Below, one piece after another: positions 58,525 through 64,000 of a stretch of DNA of 64,000 bases. The number at the start of each line of letters is the position of its first letter. Positions within the stretch are counted from its first letter, which is position 1. The stretch is from Chrysemys picta bellii (lineage: Eukaryota > Chordata > Testudines > Emydidae). Location of the stretch: NCBI RefSeq assembly GCF_011386835.1, contig NC_088792.1, positions 217,406,394-217,470,393 of the forward strand, written 5' to 3'. The notes under the pieces were generated by a model. It had not been told where the DNA came from, did no database searches, and was given only the letters and a program-made list of their open reading frames with translations. A program made the translations under genes and the position numbers.

Positions 58525-58710
58525 CACAACACCTGAGAGGTAGGTAAACATTATCGTCCTCATTTTCCAGATGGGGGGAAAGGTGAAGAATAGGGTTACA
58601 AAGATACAGAAAAATTAATGGAGGTGACTTGCCCAAGCTTATTCAACAAGTGTGCATCAGAGTCCAAAACCAGAACCCAAATCTCAACTTCCCATCTTGT
58701 GCTTTAACCA
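58525..58710 (-). repeat. MIR/CORE-SINE-like element
   Basis: CACAACACCTGAGAGGTAGG, CTCATTTTCCAGATGGGG, GAGGTGACTTGCCCAAG and CAGAACCCAAATCTCAACTT are the antisense order of MIR-type SINEs. Diverged. Confidence 0.65.
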
Positions 58711-58744
58711 CAAGATGAATCTTCATTCTTCTTCCCCACTTTTG

Positions 58745-59790
58745 CCTTATCCCATCAATCGGTTTTGAGGCTCTTGTTCTTCATCTCCAAGTGGTCTTGT
58801 CAAGTTTATCTTCCAAGCTGACGACAACCTTCTTCATATCATCCAACATCTCAAATCCCCTTTTCTGTGTCTTCCTTGTGGTCTTTGTCCCATGACTACT
58901 AGCTCTTGTACTCTCTGGCCAACATATCCCACATCATGTTCTCTCACATGACCAAGCCATCTCAGTTGATATTCCCTCAACTTTTCTGTGATGGGGCTAC
59001 TTGTATCATGGCTCATACTGTTTGATTGTGTAGCCTTGTCAATTCTTGTTTTACCCAACATCCACCTGAGCATTCTCACTCTGGCAGTGTAAAGTAGAAG
59101 TTCTCTTCCTCACCAGCAAGCAGTCCAACTGGTACATCGTAGCTGGCCTCGTTATGGTCTTACCATAGAATACCCATCAACTCCCTCCATTTGCACTGAG
59201 TGCTCTTCATGCGGTTCCAAACATCCACATCATGGCTCAAAACTGAACTGAGGCATGTGAACTGTTGCACAGGCTAACTCTATACCATCTAGTTTTACTG
59301 GCTTCTCAATGTCCCTCCTAACAAAAGGATCGCATGTGTTCTGTCTTTTGTCAACTGATTCATAAACCATTCTCTTCTAATGCAGCCCTCCATTGTTCTA
59401 GATCCCTTTCCAGTTTGTATTTGACTTTGTAACGCAACACAATGTCATTAGTGAAAAGCATGCCCCATAGAGCCTTTCCCCAATCCCTGTATCAAGGTGT
59501 CCACTGCAGTCACAAACAGGAGCTTAAGGCTGATCCTTAATGTAGACCTACCTTCATAGTCAATGACTCACAGTAGCTGCATCTATTTTTCACTATTGTG
59601 CTACTCTCATACACATCCATGATAGTCTGAACATATCTCCAGCAGACTGCACTCCACAGGCACCATCATATCAATTCTCTAGGAACTGTCATAATTCTTC
59701 TCTAAGTCCACAAACACTAAAAACAATTCTTTACATTTCCCCCTATACTTCTGCAATATTCAGTCTGCAAATGCTGCATCCATTGTTGAA
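58745..59790 (-). mobile_element. RTE-like LINE fragment
   Basis: The minus strand encodes MRMLRWMLGKTRIDK ... ITEKLREYQLRWLGHVREHD then QELVVMGQRPQGRHRKGD (81 codons, 58834-59079). That is the C-terminal region typical of RTE/BovB-type reverse-transcriptase proteins. Upstream, broken coding traces continue to about 59790. No active-site block is intact. Confidence 0.7.
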
Positions 59791-61693
59791 TTTAGCTGTT
59801 AAAGGTTATATATCGCATAGGCCATATAAGGCATTTTCTAGGCAGTGAGTGCTCATCCTCAAACCCACTTCGGCTATGACAGCTCTTTAAGAGGCAAGGC
59901 CAATCTTCCTGTCCATTTTGAAAACTAGTACTTACTGTGTATGGTCTTCTTACAAGCAATAGAAATCATGGACCAAGAATTCTGCAGAAAGATGAAGACG
60001 AAACAAAATCAGTCTGAGAAACTCAGCCCTGAGATTTTATTTTTTATGATCTATTTGTATTTATTTAAAAACATTATCAAACATGTACAAATATAAGAAA
60101 TATAAATTGAGAAGGGTCACATGTCTAACCTTCATTACTTCACTAATACTTTATCTCTTGATTTTTGGTTAAATTTATTTTATTAACTGTTAATGCCCAC
60201 ATACATTTAAGACCCTATTGGGAACCTTCTGCATGCTGAACTCCTAGTATCTAAGGCTCAGACATTAAGTAGCATTTCTGATAGCTTGTCTGCCCTCTGA
60301 TTCACACATACAACTCGTATTACATTCAGTGGGGGCAGTCTGCGTAGATTGGAAGGCAGAAGTTTGCTCAGTGACTAGCAATCACTTATAGATATTTTTC
60401 AGTGGCTCATACTTTATTTCACTTTATGCTCCATCAGTCATCTAAATTCATACACAATTATTTATGGTAAATATATGGAGACAAGGTACAAATTCTTACT
60501 GAAGCCAATAGGATTGCACCTATGAAAGGAACTTGTCTCCGGCTGTATTTTCCAACACTTGGGATATCAGATTACTGCTCATCGCCATGCTCATAAGAGA
60601 ATATACTCGCTAGACCTATTGCTGTTTATAAACTACCAAAATATAGAAGGCCCATCTTCATAAAGAACAATACAAGTCCATTTTTCTTCCACCATTAGGA
60701 ACAAACTCCTTCACCCTCTAAGGGGGATTGTTAAAGAAAATTTGTTAAAAAATATAACTGTCAGTTTACATATACAGTTACTTGATTTGTGCATGCAGCT
60801 ACAGCAATTGCATATGCAGATACATCTGCAATTCTATGCCTTATTTCTGAACACATCATTTTGCACTTTTTGAACTGCAATCCCTGTGTTCAAAGGTAAG
60901 AGTCAGATATAGTACAGAGTGTTTCTAGGTCATGCATGGGCAGTCTAGGGCAACTCCTTCAGTCATCCCAGGAATGTCTTTAGTAGGCTGTGGAGCAAAA
61001 CAGATCACGGATATAAACTTTTGTTGCGGGAGGATTCCAATTGAGAATTTTTCCTAAAGTTGATCTCACAACAGGTTTCCCTTTCTATAATAAAGAAAAT
61101 GTCCTATGCTTCATGACTTTTTTTTTTTAGCAGTTAGTAGCTATATGCAATGTAGTACTGGGCTGTAATTTTTACATGCATATTGCATTGTGTGCAGGAG
61201 CCTCCACCCCTAATGCAGCAAGAGCAATAAAAACCCACCCACAAACTTCTGACTTCACCCCAGAGGGAAATTTCATCTCAACAAAATCACTATAAAAGAA
61301 GATAACCTCATAGTACTTGGCTCCAGTATTAGCAAGGAAGCAAATGAGACCAGTATTCACAAGTGGAGTAAACGTGGTAAGAATAATTTTGTAGCAGGTC
61401 AAATATCTGTTTTATTTTCAATACATCTCAAATCTCTATTGGGGCAGTTCTCAGACAAAGGGTCTCTTAGCCACTGTCCTCTGAGAGGCAATGGTCTAAC
61501 ACAGCAATTACAGCAGTTAATTAACACTATATAAACCACAAAAAACACCTGTAAAAACAACCCTATTCCCCAAGACCTGTGGAGAGGGAATAAGCTTCAG
61601 CATCAGCTTACACTCCTCACCTGATATTTCATATGAAAGGGTAATTACCCAAGTTCACTCACCAGTAAGACCAGTACACCCTTTTCACCTTCG
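59791..61693. other. Intergenic, nothing recognised
   Basis: AT-rich with no supported gene or repeat end. Confidence 0.45.
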
Positions 61694-61758
61694 GTGAAAT
61701 CCTAGCTCCACTGAAGCCCACAGGAGTTTGTCACTGACTTCAACGTACCAAGATTTCA
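61694..61758. repeat. Short foldback repeat
   Basis: GTGAAATCCTAGCTCCACTG and inverted CACTGACTTCAACGTACCAA plus GATTTCA. Same group as 16038-16101. Confidence 0.55.
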
Positions 61759-61829
61759 ACCCTTCTCTTTTTTCACCACAGCCCAAAATGGAAACAGATT
61801 GGAATTCAGGACAACTTATATAATAAACA

Positions 61830-62060
61830 TTTAATACTCCTACTGTGCTTTCCACCCAAGGATCTCAAAGCACATTACATTAAAACAATCAAGCCTGACA
61901 ACACCTCTATGCGATAGGGATTATGCTACATACCTATTTGACTGATGGGAAAACAGAAGCATTGGTGGGAGGGAAGGGGGAGAGGAATTACTTGCCTGGT
62001 GTCACATAGCAAGTCAGCAAGAGAGCAAGTAATAAAAATCCAAGCTCTGACTCCCAAGCT
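61830..62060 (-). repeat. MIR/CORE-SINE-like element
   Basis: AAGGATCTCAAAGCACATTA, ACAACACCTCTATGCGATAG, GACTGATGGGAAAACAGAAG, TGTCACATAGCAAGTCAGCA and AAGCTCTGACTCCCAAGC follow MIR-type order in antisense. Confidence 0.65.
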
Positions 62061-62078
62061 TTTTTAATCACAACACAA

Positions 62079-62800
62079 TTCACAGAGTATAAGCCAGAAA
62101 GGACCATTAGGCATCTACTCTGACCTCCTGTATATCACAGGCCATAGAATTTCATCCAGTTAAACCTGTACTGAGCCAAATAACTTGTTTGGCTAAAGCC
62201 TAACTTCCAGAAAGGCATCCAGTCTTGATCTGAAGACGTCAGAGATGGAGAATCCACTGCTTCCCTTAGTTTCTTCCAATAGTTAATCACCCTCACTGCT
62301 AAAGATACATGCCTTATTTCCAATTTGAATTTGGTTGGCTTCGGCTTCCTGTCATTAGTTCCCACTATCAACGAGATTAAAAAATTCTTTAGTACCTAGT
62401 ATTTTTTGCCTGTGAATGTATCACACACTGAACAAGTCATTTCTTAATTGGTTTGATAAACTAAACAGATTGAGCTTTTTAAGTCTCTCACCACAAGGCA
62501 TTTTCTCCAGCTATCTATCAAATCATAAGGCTCTTCTATGCACCCTCTCCAATTTTTTCCAACATCCTTTTAAAAAGGTGGACAACAGAATTGGATGCAA
62601 GTATAGGTATCCCAAGTGCTGTATTCAGAGGTCAAATTGCCTCCTTTCTCCTACTCATTACACCCCTGTTTTTACATCCAAGGATTGTGTTAGCCCTTTT
62701 TGGCACAGCATTGCACTGCGAGCTCATGTCAAGTTGCTTGCCCACTATGACCCCTAAATCTTTTCTAGCGTCACTGCTTTCCAGGATAAAGTTCCCCTTT
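62079..62800 (-). mobile_element. CR1-like LINE 3' part
   Basis: The antisense 3' UTR (AAGCCAGAAAGGACCATTAG, CCTGTATATCACAGGCCATA) is followed by broken coding sequence. Traces are KFKLEIRHVSLAVRVINYWK and, upstream, antisense RT C-terminal pieces around 62500-62790 (CCAATTTTTTCCAACATCCT, ACCCCTAAATCTTTT). Frames are interrupted. Confidence 0.75.
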
Positions 62801-63410
62801 TTCTAGGTATGGCCTGTGTTCCTTGTTTTTCGATGAGTATTCCTCGTTTGTTTAGATGAGCTTTGCATTTGGCTGTTTTAAAATGCTTTTTGTTGGAATG
62901 GGCCCAGGTTACCAAGCAGTCCTCTATAATGCCACCTCTAACTCAATCAAGCAAATGTAAAAGCCTGGCTTTCAGAAAAGCTAAGCATCTGCCACTCTCA
63001 TTGGTTCAGCACTTCTAAAAATCCTAAGTAGCCTCTCCCTTTTGCGTTCAGAAAGATGGATTTATATTCTCCAGACTCTGAATCAGAAACTAAATATCTA
63101 ATTTACACTAGGATTAGGGGAACCAGTTGGCATAAATGACAAAAGAAAGTGCTATGGCACAACAATCAAAGAGAAAAATATGCCCAAATAGAATATAACT
63201 ACATTATTAAATAAGTACATAACTGATGACAAAATGACTAACATATCAACACAAAATTGACTTCCTCAGAGCTAAGTCTACCTGAGAGAGAAAAAACTTC
63301 ATGTTGTGAGCAGCACATGAATCAATAGCACAGTCATTGACGTTAACTGGTGTCAATTTTCTGCTGTTACTTAGAAATCCTTTATATAAATGAAGAAAAC
63401 GTGACTGAAA
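62801..63410. other. Intergenic, nothing recognised
   Basis: No supported gene or repeat end. Confidence 0.45.
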
Positions 63411-64000
63411 GGCCCCGTCTACACTGGCACATTTGTGTGCAGTAAAGCAGCTTTGAGCGCTGTAACTCCCAAGGTGTACACCACTGCCAAGCCACTTAGT
63501 GCGCAGAAACTGCGCACATGCAGCACTCTAAAAAAACACCTCAACAAGAGGCATACAGCTTTCTGCGCCATGGCTACAATGCTGCGATGCCACTGTAGAC
63601 ACCATGGTGATTACAGCGCTGCAATTGGCCTCCGGGAGGTGTCCCACAATGCCTGTTCTCACCTCTCTGGCCATCAGTTTGATCTCTACTGCCTGCCCTC
63701 AGGTGACCAACCATCAGCCCCACCCCATACATTCCTTTGCAAATTTGAAAGTCCCCTTCCTGTTTGCTCGGTGATGCGTGCAGTGGTCTCAGCGCATCTT
63801 TCCAGGTGGCCATGCCTGCTCCACGCACCAGGCAATCCCCCACTTGAAGCAATGCGGAGCTGCTGGACCTCATCAGCATTTGGGGAGAGGAGGCAGTGCA
63901 ATCACAGCTGTGCTCCAGCCATCGGAATTATGATACCTATGGACAGATTTTTAGATGCATGATTGAAATGACAGAAAAGGGCCATGACCGGGACACATTG
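63411..64000 (+). mobile_element. Harbinger-like element, left part (runs off window)
   Basis: Begins GGCCCCGTCTACACTGGC, a terminus of the GTCTACACT type. It continues through GGGAGGTGTCCCACAATGCC into a Myb/SANT-like coding fragment at the window end. The right terminus is outside, so target duplication cannot be checked. Confidence 0.65.
63848..64000 (+). pseudogene. Myb/SANT-like DNA-binding protein fragment (partial)
   Basis: The frame reads ELLDLISIWGEEAVQSQLCS, then SHRNYDTYGQIFRCMIE and MTEKGHDRDTL, up to the window edge. The W-G-E-E ... L-x-S-x-x-R-N ... (K/Q)-I ... M-x-x-x-G-(H/Y)-x-R-D pattern is that of Myb/SANT-like proteins encoded by Harbinger-type transposons and by their domesticated relatives. 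A TGA at 63845-63847 in this frame lies where the family normally continues upstream (an A-P-A-W start), so the copy looks disabled. The rest lies beyond the window. Confidence 0.65.

Noticed and set aside
1..64000. CRISPR arrays, bacterial operons, prophage or plasmid features
   Set aside because: Tandem and inverted repeats here are eukaryotic minisatellite and transposon structures. No prokaryotic gene organisation is present.

Overview
The window looks like a 64 kb piece of a sauropsid (probably turtle) nuclear chromosome. It is AT-rich, gene-poor and dominated by CR1-type LINEs, short DNA transposons (hAT and TA/TNA-target elements), solo LTRs and short reptile-type dispersed repeats. 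Nothing looks bacterial or organellar. The turtle assignment is inferred from the repeat families, not proven.

Only one host coding exon is recognised: the first coding exon of NOL4 (nucleolar protein 4) on the minus strand, 18429-18695. It has a strong start context, an in-frame upstream stop and a clean 5' splice site. Its likely promoter is a CpG island at about 20380-20760 with minus-strand CCAAT, GC-box and NRF-1-like motifs. Everything left of 18428 is therefore probably NOL4 intron 1. Everything right of about 20.8 kb is probably upstream intergenic DNA. In human the gene beyond the NOL4 promoter is DTNA, but no DTNA exon was seen.

Layout. 1-760: G/T-rich minisatellite (56-bp unit). 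About 830-1530: orphan CpG island. 1.6-18.4 kb: intron with a SINE-like repeat (3.2 kb), a broken CR1-like LINE (4.3-5.9 kb) and small fragments. 18.4-20.8 kb: NOL4 exon, leader and promoter. 21-25.8 kb: foldback SINE-like copy, CR1 tail, a palindromic hAT element with perfect 8-bp target duplications, and a hAT MITE. 27.2-31.5 kb: second broken CR1-like LINE, a 25-bp perfect inverted repeat, a 300-bp hAT MITE and one MITE nested in another. 33-38 kb: old LINE fragments and a hAT MITE. 38.8-39.3 kb: MITE with a G19 run. 43.2-46.25 kb: a young CR1 whose ORF2 is intact except for one frameshift. 46.7-57.3 kb: solo LTRs, MITEs, and a CR1 interrupted by a second foldback SINE-like copy. 58.5-64 kb: CORE-SINE/MIR-like and RTE-like fragments, another CR1 tail, and the start of a Harbinger-like element with a Myb/SANT-like fragment running off the end.

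The most notable structural theme is foldback (inverted-duplicate) mobile DNA: a hAT element whose two ends both derive from the same 3' end, two SINE-like insertions that snap back at an internal A-tract, and several short hairpin repeats. I found no evidence of a new multi-gene system.
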